From positions 13,106,699 to 13,170,698 of the forward strand of contig CM057133.1 of the NCBI GenBank assembly GCA_029964075.1: DNA of 64,000 nucleotides. Reading direction: 5' to 3'. The notes below the pieces were generated by a model. The model was not told where the DNA came from, did not search any database, and saw only the letters and a program-made list of their open reading frames with translations. This DNA is from Patiria pectinifera (lineage: Eukaryota > Echinodermata > Asteroidea > Valvatida > Asterinidae). This document shows, piece after piece, positions 1-11,000 of this stretch. The position numbers were made by a program, and so were the translations under genes. Every line of letters starts with the position of its first letter. Position 1 is the first letter of the stretch.

Positions 1-1152
1 GGCGTGTTCGGCGGAGGCCGTGGCTGAGGGAGCAGTTTGCGTTTCTTTCCCGGCGGGTGGGCAGTGTCTTCGCGCTGGCTTGATTCTCGATTCGATAACC
101 TGATACTCTGTTTAAAAAAAATGATAATGATAGTGAAAACAAATAAGAATTCTTTTATTAAAACAAGTGCCGGAATTAAACCGATAATGGTGCATCTCAG
201 CATGATCTCAGCGAGACTAACCTACCCGTGCACGAGTACCGGGAGGCCTGCTGACAAGGCTGTCAGATGCGCTGCTGTCCTGGGATCGTTCTCGCTTCTT
301 CCCAGCCAAAGAGCGGAGCGAGTACCGCGTCAAGTCACTGGCGAAGGCTATCCGACGGCGGCCTGGTGACCGCGGCACAGTCTTCGTCGATGATGAGCTC
401 CGGAGAAAATAGTGGGACGAGGCGGGCAGCGAGGACAGCTTGGTGAACGGCGGGGTTCGGTGGAGCTTTGGGCGGGAGCTGGCGCTCGTTGGACGAGGGC
501 TGGGTTTATCCGTAGAGGGTTGATGACCCAGGGTTGTTCTATTTCTCAACTTGAACTGAAATAAAGAGTTACCGTCAGAAGGGTAGATGGGTTTGTTTGA
601 TACAAAAGAAGGGGATCAATTTCGACAGAAACCAATCAACATATAAAAGTCATAACAAAAGTGGGCCTACTTTTGAAAAGTACCAGGTGCTTCATATAAC
701 TGTACCGTTGGCTATAAAGGTAAGGCTCGTCTCCTTTATAAACGCGGTGGGACTAAAGAGCATAATTAATTTATAGGAAAAGGACTAAAGGAAGGGTCTT
801 TCCCCTCAGCACTTTGTGTATAGAAACACATCCTTGTGTTATTGAGTTGTTATATATATTATTCTGTCTTTGGTATTTGTGATAAATACACCAGAGAATG
901 TACCTTATGATGACCTCTCGCCCTTGTAGCTATGCGTGACCTCTTGACCCCTGACACGGAAGTCTTGACCCGACTTGACTTCAGACGATGTGCGTGAGAT
1001 TTCCGGGGCGGGGATTGATTAGCGCGACTGCGCGATTGGCTACTCGCACGAGAACTTTTGGCAGCTCCCGCTTTGAGACCGGCCGCGGAAGGCGTGGCTG
1101 ACGAGGAACGCCCCCTCCGCCTTCCTGCACGCGAGGTCTTCAAGACAGTCAT
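1..1152 (-). CDS. Arg/Ser-rich basic protein, 5' part of a gene running off the left edge
   Basis: I do not recognise this gene. Two exons join cleanly: 904-1152 (83 codons, ATG at 1152 with A at -3) and 226-555 (110 codons), both phase 0. Intron 1 has donor AAG|GTACAT and a strong acceptor TTTATTTCAG. The 193 residues are very basic and rich in Ser, Arg, Pro and Lys, with no predicted membrane segment, and carry two [YF]xLRS motifs (YFLRS, then TRYSLRS about 35 residues later). A donor CGG|GTAGGT at 225 shows it continues. A possible third exon starts at 23 (acceptor CCCTCAG) and reads PRPPPNT before the edge. RS-rich stretches with YSLR motifs occur in the N-terminal parts of inner-nuclear-membrane proteins such as the lamin B receptor, but that comparison is weak. 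It lies downstream of SFI1 on the same strand. Confidence 0.6.
226..555 (-). CDS. RS-rich gene, coding exon 2
   Basis: Acceptor TTTATTTCAG|TTC, donor GCACGG|GTAGGT, exactly 110 codons. It contains the YFLRS and TRYSLRS motifs and the KKRERSQDSSASDS stretch. Confidence 0.6.
904..1152 (-). CDS. RS-rich gene, coding exon 1
   Basis: Starts MTVLKTSRAGRRRGRSSS and ends RARGHHK at donor AAG|GTACATTC. Upstream in-frame codons exist without a good acceptor, so the ATG at 1152 is the likely start. Confidence 0.55.
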
Positions 1153-2631
1153 TCTTGTTGGGTCACGAAGAACGACGATGCTTGAATCCGTCACCTTGCC
1201 CCTACCGTACCAGCAGCACATCTGATGGTCCGTTGAAAGCCGCACGATTTTTGTTTGTTTACAAAGTACGACAAACGAAGTTTGCAGCATTGTGACGTAC
1301 ACATTCACAAAACACAAAACGCAGCCATGCGCGCATACGTAATCCTCGCGACGCGCACATACGATACACGCCTGACGCAGCGTAATGGTTGGCGTGTTTG
1401 CACTTGGTACCCCATTGTGACGCAAGTAAATCGGACGTTATCGCTCGTTTCTATGGAATCAAAAGGCATTATGGAACAAAAAGCTTCATTCTCCAAGAAT
1501 GAAAACATTAGGGAAAATCTGCAGGAAGGCAAGAAGCACAATAAAGGTAAAGCTTTTGATATTTTGTGTCATTTGCCTGACCGGGAATATTTATTTTCAG
1601 TCCAGTTATATCAGAATACATCCACATAAAACAACAGCACATCTTTCGAAATTTTGGTGAATGGCGATTTTGGTGAGGTAGTAAAACGAATAATGAATTG
1701 GCGTAAATGTAACTACGGCGGTGGGGTGTGGATGTGCTGTCCTCACCTGTGGATATCAGGTTCCCCCCCTCCTTCCGGGTGCTCCCCCCCCCCCTCCCCT
1801 GTTTAAATTCTTAAATTAAACAAAAATATATATCATTTGCCTTCTGTGCTCACCTTGATTATGTATGCAGCCCCAGGTTCCACCCCCCCCCCTCGAAGTT
1901 TAACCCAAGTTACGCCACTGATATCATAGTTTATTTATAAATGGGGATTGGCAAACTAAACTAGTCAACTTCCAATACTCTCAAACCACAATTCTGGACG
2001 GATATACAGATAGACTACATGTACACTCAAATGTTTTGTTTTGTGATACATAGAATGGGATCTTTTAAACTGCATAAAATCTGAAATGCAAAACAGTGTC
2101 AGAGATGCATTCAAAGTACATTGTAACTTCTAACAGTATAGGTTTGTTTTAACTGAGAAATTGCAGACAGACTCTTCCAGCCAATTTGGGCCCCAATTTC
2201 ATAGCGCTGCTTCACAGCCGATTTTGTGCCAACAGGGTCTCCGTCTATTTCATAGAGATGGTAAGCAGTACCATAGCAAAATGACGCCTAACTCCAGAGG
2301 AAAAAGTTGCTTAAATCAGTGACGTAACAACAGAAATCTCCATGCGCACACACCCACGCAATGAAATAGTGCTTAAGCGACGACTTTTCTGCTAAAGCAG
2401 TGCTATGAAATTGGGCCCAGGTGTAGTCTATAGACTATTTTGGCGACAGCCATTGGTTGCGGTGGCACCGGGCTTGCAGGAACGCTCAAGTACTACGCAT
2501 ACACTCCGGGCTCCTTTGGCCAATAGAGTTACCAAAATGCGTGCACGCCTTGTCTTTAAAAATGCGCAGAGCATGGGCACGAACATGGCACCACCAAAAA
2601 AATGCCTTCTAATTTTGTTCGGCGAATTACA
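1153..2631. other. Interval between the RS-rich gene and SFI1
   Basis: The first 300 bases are CpG-rich (several CGCG/GCGC steps around 1320-1400) and are the likely promoter of the minus-strand RS-rich gene. Poly-C/poly-G stretches at about 1765-1900 look like mobile-element remnants, and a MITE occupies 2188-2418. TTTATT at 1930-1935 (AATAAA on the minus strand) is a possible but distant SFI1 polyadenylation signal. No further exon seen. Confidence 0.4.
2188..2418. mobile_element. MITE with GGGCCCAATTTCATA termini
   Basis: The left end GGGCCCCAATTTCATAGCGC and the right end (reverse complement GGGCCCAATTTCATAGCAC) form an imperfect terminal inverted repeat of about 28 bp around a 175-bp core without coding capacity. 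I recall similar termini in invertebrate deuterostome genomes; that is memory, not a search. Confidence 0.6.
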
Positions 2632-2739
2632 CTATTCTTGAGTTTGGGCCATAAGTGCACTGACTCTTGAGATGAGCCTTCCGACCCTTGGCTTGTCCTC
2701 CTTCAGTTTCTGTGACAGCTCAGACATCTCGAGGTCAAT
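2632..2739 (-). CDS. SFI1: SFI1 exon 28 (terminal, residues 1501-1535)
   Basis: IDLEMSELSQKLKEDKPRVG, then ISRVSALMAQTQE and TAG at 2634-2632, the same register as the human C-terminus (EMQIQLLAEELQAQRQPIG...RIQALRQAL). Acceptor TTGTCTTAG|ATT. Confidence 0.9.
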   Translation of the reverse strand: MDLEMSELSQKLKEDKPRVGRLISRVSALMAQTQE

Positions 2740-5700
2740 CTAAGACAAACCAATTGCACAAAATCAAAACGGGCATGAACATTGTAGGTGGCGCATTACC
2801 ACCTGTAAAATAAAGCTTCAGCCCAAATAAATATGAATTGTATGTCAGTCTGCAAACAAGGTCCACAATGAAAGATTGGTATCCCAGAAGAGTGGAACAT
2901 CCATTCCAGCAACTTCGAGAAAAGCCTCTTTGCTTGAATCATTTAAAAAAAGAATTATTCACACCAACACTCCCAAGCCCTTCAAAAAATCCAGGTGGTG
3001 TTGGGGATGATACAGTTCAGTCACTATTACTTTTCATGGAGCTTTTGGCCCCTGGAAACTTCAAGTACAAAGAAAACTTGGATTGGTTTCCGATGAAGTC
3101 AAGGATTAGGGGTATTCCAGTAGATTCCTTGCAAAAATGCCTTGGTAAGGGGTCAGTGCAAAACTAAACAGACTTTTAAATACAGGTGTTACAGGGTACT
3201 TCAAGGTTCAACCCCTAGTTACCGTTTAATTTTCCAGTCTTCTCGAACGACTCATAATTAAAATGAAATCTCGTTAATGAAAGCTGCTTGCCCACATTCA
3301 TCTACATGTACAACTTTTACATCACTCTACGGGGCGTTTGATTTGGAGAATTGATCCAGATCTAAATACCCTCCTCAACAGAATAACAGTCGATGCTTTC
3401 AGGCTAAATTCGGCCTCCGATAGGTTCCCGTACCTGTTGGAGTTCCTCAGTAACCTCCACGACATCCTGGTCTTTGCCATCTGCCTCCTGTCCATGGATG
3501 CGCTGGTACTCTGCCAACCAGGTGCCCAGCTGACATCTCTGTTCTTTCAAGGTTCTGTCAGATTAAGAGGATATTTACGCATTAGGCGTGTGAACTCTAA
3601 AAAGATCTTGGCTAAGGGACAACAGCATAATTGATACGTCCTTGATCTGAGGGATAACAGCCTACTGAAAAGCTGATCTTAGACTCAGCAAATGTAAGAG
3701 GATGGTCAAGAGACCAGGTTAGGGGCCTCAAAATCCACAGAGAATCATGTTTGACGGAACGGGACAGACATCTGTTTGTTATCAATCGCATCATAAGCAT
3801 CAAGTGTTTTTTTCCCCCTCAATTACCTGAATTTCTCCTTTGCCCTTTGGTAGTCTTGCAGCTTCTCGTGTATCTGTTGAATCTCTTCGTATATGTCTTG
3901 GGATTGCGTATCGTCCATTCCTCCTCTCATTCTTGTACGTTGATGTTGCTCTCCACTCTGGTCAAGCAGATGCGGTTCAGCCTCTTGGTCTTTCAATTCT
4001 GAGTTTGTCTTCACAGATTCCAGTTGAAGGGTCTGCAGTTGATGTTGCTGCCGCTCATACTCGTTATTTCTAAGCGAAGATGGTGTAATCAGCTGTTGAT
4101 CTCCTGGAGTGAGGTTTACGGTCTTTGGAGTAACATGGGCTGTCTTCTGTAATGACGTTGTTGTCGGTGATGTTTTGGAGGTCCTAGGTTTAGCAGCCAC
4201 AGCTCTGGAGGTCATGAAGGCAGATGGTGGGAGGAGAACATGCTTCTCGGGAGGTTGAGAGGAGGAAAGCTCCGGCCTTCTCTCCCCGTCAAACCGAGGT
4301 GATGCATCTTGCCTCCGATCGTTTGAAGAATCTGCCTCAAACAAGCCTTCACTTGTCTCTTTTAGAACACCTCCTTGAAATGGTTCTAGCTTACCAATGT
4401 CCTCCCTGACTTCAACCAATGAGTCAGCAGGAAACACATCCATCCCCACTCCGTTTCTTAAAGAAGAAGCCGCTTGCAAGTCAACCTCAACATGCTCACT
4501 ACCTCCTCCATGAGGGCCTAAGTCAGTTACCCGAGGTCTGCTGTTGCTTTTCTCACTAGCTGGAAGCTGACCCCCACTGCATGGCTTTACTAGCTCAGCG
4601 GGAGGGGAGGGCACAGGGGGTGACCTCCTGTGGGGTATAGATTCCGAGTCGACACTCACTGGTGCTTCTCTCCGCAATGGTTCAGACCCATGTAGCCTGG
4701 GTATTTGATGATCAGCCGTAGACAACGGCTGAGGTTGTGCTGCCCTAGGCATGGACTCCATATCAGATGCCATAGGCAAGCCTGTTTGGTGCCGGGTTCC
4801 GGCGTTTCCTGAAGACAGTTGTTGCTGCTTGAGAAATAGCTCTTGCCCGGGCTCGTATGGTGCATCACTGGATGAACAAATCATATTTTAATCAAGAATT
4901 TGAAGAGCATACAAAATATAATTACCTCCTTTCTGGTCGAGACACTTATGCTCAAGATCTTATCTGCCAAAGTTCCATCTACCAGATAATGTTTATGGCT
5001 ATTTTGGCTACTTGAACAAATGAATACCACTTTAGCTTTAATATGGCAATGCAACTTGCCCGAGGGTCTATACTGTCAACTCATGACATCTACATGAAAC
5101 ACATTATTTCTAACCAAGTTTGCATACATTTTCATAAAGCCCGTCTAAATTCATAATCAGGAACGATTTCTGGACAAGTTGCGGGTAGAATCGTTAACTT
5201 TGTCTGGAAGAAGCTCTGCATGTGTCCTGGACTTGTTCCGAGGAAATTTTCATCAGCAACTGCTTGACTCACCAATACAGAGGACTTTCATTACGGGAAG
5301 ACAGCCGGGAAGTTGTTCAGAATCCTGCAACATATACCCAATACAATATCTGCAACTTTCTGAAACTCGTCCCGGATAAGAATTGAGGCAGATTTTGTGC
5401 ACAATCCACAGATGGCAATTTGTGGTGTACTGATGGTGATCCTAGCGTGCAAATGCTTTGGCATTGATGCACCTATGTGTACCTGTTCTACTTAACCCCC
5501 GAACACCGACACACAAAGGGACAACAACAGATCCTTTCAGTCCTCGAGAGTTGGGTCTTTTGTTTGAAACGGTCCTCTGTAGTAAGTTTGTGTGCTTAGT
5601 CTACGGGAGAGTGTTATATTACAGGGACAAAGGGAAACACAAAGCATTGTCCTCGAGAGAATAGTAAAACACTACTGTGCTCTCTGTGTTTAAGAAAAGT

Positions 5701-8004
5701 AGAACTTCACAACAGACCAACTATTTGCTTTAGGCCTACATTCATTTCAGCAAAGTTTTACCGATGTTTCAATGATCATACCGTGCGGCTGGCTTGCCTG
5801 AACTAGGCCCACTGGCCCAGAGTCCCTCTTTCTGTAGGGACTCCATAAGGAAGTCAGGTCTTCTGGGCAAAGGCCTGGGTCTGAGTGTGGGCTCACTTTC
5901 CATCACGACTCTGTAATGATGAAATAAAAAACCACACATCCTTATGCCATGTCGAGATAACAAAATTTCTTTCAAAATTTCCTTTGGAAAGTGCTTTCCA
6001 AAGTTTGGGAAATCCTTAAAATTTCTTTTTCAGATCAAATCAAACAGGGTAATTATTTCAAAGAGCTTCGAAAATTTGTCTTGTATTGATAGAGCAGGTC
6101 ATATTTTATATGTACATAATTATTTCCTATACTGGGAGGTTCATGATTTTAAAACCACCTTCAATGTAAATGCATCTGCTTAGAAATACAAGCGATCGTC
6201 AAGTTCAAGGCATTTACATGACATGCATACAAGCAAGGTGCCAACTTGTAAATGGCTGCTAACTGTGCTTGCTACATAATTCTTGACTACTTATCCTCAC
6301 CTACTGATAGCCTGGAATCCTTCCCTCAGCTGTGGTTTTGAACTCAAAGCAATAACGGGCAGCGCACTGGACGATACTGGTCCCTTATTACTGGTTATTC
6401 CGTCCAGGCTAGTCCTTCCCTTTGAGGGATCTGTGTGAGTAGAGACAGGGTGGCCTCCTACGTCAGACCCAGTCTCTCGAAGCGCATCGAGGGTTGCACA
6501 GCTTTGGTCGGCTGGACGTCGGACGTTCAGACGCGGTTTTGTTTCCGACTTGGAGCGCCCTCTTTGGGTCATGTTTATCCAATGGGTCGCACAGCGTCTC
6601 ACCACATGAAAGACCTTGTACGCACTCTGTAGCAGAAAATAACGAGTGGAGTTTCACGGCCAAGACAAGATGGGCTATATTTACGGTTGGAAAGAACCGC
6701 ACTGGATATTTGGCACAGACAGAATTTGAAGCTCTATTTGTGCATGCATCTCATCACTGACATCAAGAAACAATCCTTCCTGGGTAATTAATCCTTTCCG
6801 GGTAATCCGTGTACATAACAATACCAATGGTGTCAGTTCATAACATTAGTGGTCAAATGTGTGATTGCTATTATCATTGTGCAAAGCTTTAAATTAATTC
6901 ATTAACCCTAACAGTCCTGAATCCTCCAATTTCAATACGATTGTGCACACCCCCTAGGGAGTTAGGGTTAAAATATTTACTGGCCTATTGTCTCAAGTTC
7001 CACATCAACTCCCCCTCAAATAAAATTTAAAAACCTCTACCAAGCGGAGAAACTGGTACCTTGGCCTGATGTTGGGCTGCAACCTTTGACCTCTGCTCAG
7101 CCATGAAAGTCCCAACTCTCATCCACTGGCCGACCCCTTCCCTCAGCAGGTACTGTCTGCGCTGAGCCAAAGCCTCAGCCAGACGCTGCTTCTTACGTAG
7201 GCGCTCTGCGGTGTAAGACAGCCAGGCGTCTAGTACCCTCCTCTGCAGGACCAGACTCCACTGCCACAGTGCCATGACCGTCTTAGTCTGGTGCTCCTTG
7301 GACTTGTGGAACTGTGGGTGCGGAACAAAGGACACGTTTGCAGAATCAATTCAGTGCAGTCCAAGTAGTGCCTCCGTCTTGGATATGCAGTCAGAGATCG
7401 ACCTGCGTGTTTTGGCCATGATGACCCTATGTGTAGGGTCGCTTGGATTATGTGTAGGATCGCTTGGATTTACCAACTCGCCTGCCTTGTGGGAAACAAC
7501 TGCTTTGATTTACTAACATGAATGCACTCACAGACAGACAAGCCTCTAATTTAAGGTATAACAGAGATGAAAAAAGGACAAACACATTTAACTAAACACC
7601 CAAATCTGAACAGACTAAATACAAAAAAAAGTAGAACCGAACCATAATTAATATTTAACGAGAACCGAAATTGACTCTATCTGGAGTTCAAACCCCAAAC
7701 CGCAACCTTAAAAAAACAGAAACTTTCAAATCACCAACCTCTGCTCTCCACCTCAAAAAGAACTTGGCTGATAACCTGGTGTTGTGTAGCCACATAGACT
7801 GCCTCAACAACAACTGAAATAAAACAAAATATGAAACATGATAGTTAGCAGATTTTTGTTAAATCCAGCAGAATTTTTGAAGTGCATCTAGCAGAATTGT
7901 GCCATTACCTTACGGTCACCCTGCGCTTTGGCTACGTTGATTTGAATGGGGAAAAAAATCAAGATGGCCGCAACATGACAATGGACTATAGGCCCGTTTG
8001 GGAC

Positions 8005-8045
<41 letters not shown>

Positions 8046-11000
8046 TGTTTTTGCTGCAATAGGGCGACTTTCCCATAGACTTGTGCACAAACCTAAACTG
8101 TCACCTAACCCAAGTTTACCTTATCTTTTTTCCACGAAATTTAGTATTTTTACTAATTGGACCATGAGGAACCGATCTAGATGGTTTGCGACAGCAAAAT
8201 TCCTTGTCCTAAGGGTCGTTTTCACAAAAGGGCGACAGTTATGTGTCGCCTTAATAAGGTGTGTCGCCCTATTGTGGACGGAGTTAGCAAAATCTGTCGC
8301 CCTATTATAGCTGTTAGTAATATAACTGTATTTATATAGCGCTTTTTGCCAGAGGATACAAAGTGCTGGGGGAGAATGCAACCAAAGACAGGTAAATGAA
8401 GTATATGAACATATGAGACCCATTATGTAGCACCTTTTTGCTAGGTGCTGCGGCGCATAATCGCTGCCACTGCCAGAAACACCGGGGCAAGCCACTTCTC
8501 TTAGCGACAAGTGTTACTGGGTTCTTTAACGTGCATTACACAACACACGGGACCTACGGCTTTACGTCCCATCCGAAGGACGAAGCAATAATGGTAAAGT
8601 GCCTTGCGCAAGAGCACAAGCACCATGTTCTCACGGTCAGGATTCGAACCCGTGCACCACGGCACACGAGTCGAACACCGTAACCATTGGACCACAGCGC
8701 CCCAACACGACCTTTAGTCACCAAGTGCTGCACATGCAGCCACTCACTCACCAGCACTTTAATAATGGTGGTTTACCTTTAAGCTACACGTGCATGGGCG
8801 TACATTGCTAATGGAAATATGGTTAGTGGTGCTTCAATAGTTTGGCCCACCACTCCACTGAAATGACATGCTACTGGAAACGCACTCTAAACACTTCATG
8901 AAACGGCGGTACGGTTTCAAATGCACTCAGAATCCTTTCTCATCAAGTGATGCATTGATAGCATACAATTAATGCATGCAAAGGCACATCTGTGACCAAT
9001 TGTAGAGTACACGTAGAAGACGGGGGAGCCGAGTACATTTGTGAAGATGAGGTTGCAAAGGATATGTGGCAGATATCACACTTGTGTCGCATGAAAGTCA
9101 TTCAGTCATGCACACTGATTCTTTTCTCATCAACTTAATGAGTACCTGGGCAGGCAAATCATCATTTTTTTGCGGTTGCATAGATGTACATTGTCAGTAA
9201 TTGAATTTAGAGTCCATTTGTGAAATTGATGTTTTATTAAGGATGGAGCCGTGGAGGATGTAAATGTCACTTGTGCTAAACTTCAAGATCTTGAGGTGTG
9301 TTGTATAATGCTTTCTTGTCCGCAGAGCACCAACATAAGATAGCTGAGCTGCCAGGCAGCTTTGGAGACATCGACTCTTTGTCATTGCGATTCGAGACTA
9401 CATTCACAGTGAGTGCATGGTGGCATGCTCCTGGGCACCACTTTCGTGCATTTTATCCATTGTGTCAAATCATCTCGGAGGGATGTATGGTCCAAATCCT
9501 ATTGCTGCAAGGGGCTTTCCATTTTAAACAGAGTGCCCTATGTGGTGGAAAACAGGTGCTCTAAATATTGAAAGGATCTACAAGTAAATAACTATCACCA
9601 CTGAGTCACCATGAATCACCTGTATTAGCAGGCCTGTTCCAAGAGGTCTACGAGGATCAGCTCTTTGGAAAATCTTTGGATTTCTTAACTTTTAATTTCT
9701 ATGATAAACAGACATCAGCAATACTGTGTACCTTTAGCAATGTCTTTTTCCGGCTGTGTAAGAAACTATTAATTTGTCCTTGGATTTGTTCAAGCCAGCG
9801 CAACTTGCCAAGATGGCTGGTTATGACAATGACTTGGTGTTTACGGTTATGAAGGGTCTCATCGAAGGCTTTGGTGTTCTTGGGAATGTTCTCGTCTGCG
9901 CGACTATCTGGCATGCCAAGGCACTGCATAATGTCACCAACCTCTTTATTCTGAGCCTGGCCGTGGCAGACGCCCTGGTGTCTTTGTGCGGCGCTCAGTC
10001 GCTCTGGATTCCCGTCAGCGATGGAGGGAAGCTTGCCCATAACATTACACAATGCACCCCGGCGTTGGTTTCTCAGGAAAATGGCAGATGCGTGTACTTT
10101 TACCTACAAAGGTCCTTCCACGCCCACTCTGTGCTCAGCCTGGTACTGGCGTCATACGAGCGCTTCATGGGGATCAACCGACCGCTGCACTACGTGCAGT
10201 TCTTCAGTGCCAGGAGACTCATCATATTGCTGCTAGGTGTTTGGATCGTTCCCCTGCTTGTTGAGTTGCCCAGCGCCATTCTGGCCACAGTCAGCTACCG
10301 ACAGAACAATTGCATCGTGGGCGGCGACGTACACTTAGTCATTTCGGTGACGTCCTTACTGCTGTTTGTCATCCCCACCGGATGCATGATCGGCATGTAC
10401 GCCAAGATTCTGGCCAATCTCCGAAGCAGCGCCTGGAATCTTCGGCGGCAAGGGATTCGGGCACAGCCGCTGGAGCTTCTGCGGGCGCACAGAAAGGTGA
10501 CCATCTCACTTGCTCTGGTTGTGACGGCAATGGTCCTGCTGGTTCTGCCGGGCAAAATATGGCTCTTGGTACTCAACATGACTGACTCGCCATCGACGCG
10601 CAGTGACCTATGGCTTCAATTCTTCGTGCTCCTGACAGGATTGAATTCAGCCCTCAATCCGGTGGTGTACGGGTTCAAGTACAAGCAACTGAGGACAGCA
10701 TTCAAGACCATGCTTTGTAAATGTGGCAACCGCAGACATCAAAACCAAGTCAACTTGGAGTTACGGGAACACATGTGATATGTAAATCACTGAAGCCATG
10801 ACAAAAAATAGCTGTGTTTTCGGTTCATCCACCCAACCTAGAAACTCACACAGAACCTAAATCTATTAGTTTTTGTGAAGAAAAAAAATGGTTCTGTCCC
10901 AACCATAGTTTTTGCGGAATCATCCTGCATTTTTTTCTTCATTTTTTTTGCAATATTTTACACACGCCAGCTACAGCAAGTACTGTATAAATGTCAACGG

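Noticed and set aside
1255-1629. Plus-strand frame of 124 codons upstream of the RS-rich gene
   Set aside because: No motif, unremarkable composition, and it overlaps the probable promoter of the minus-strand gene.
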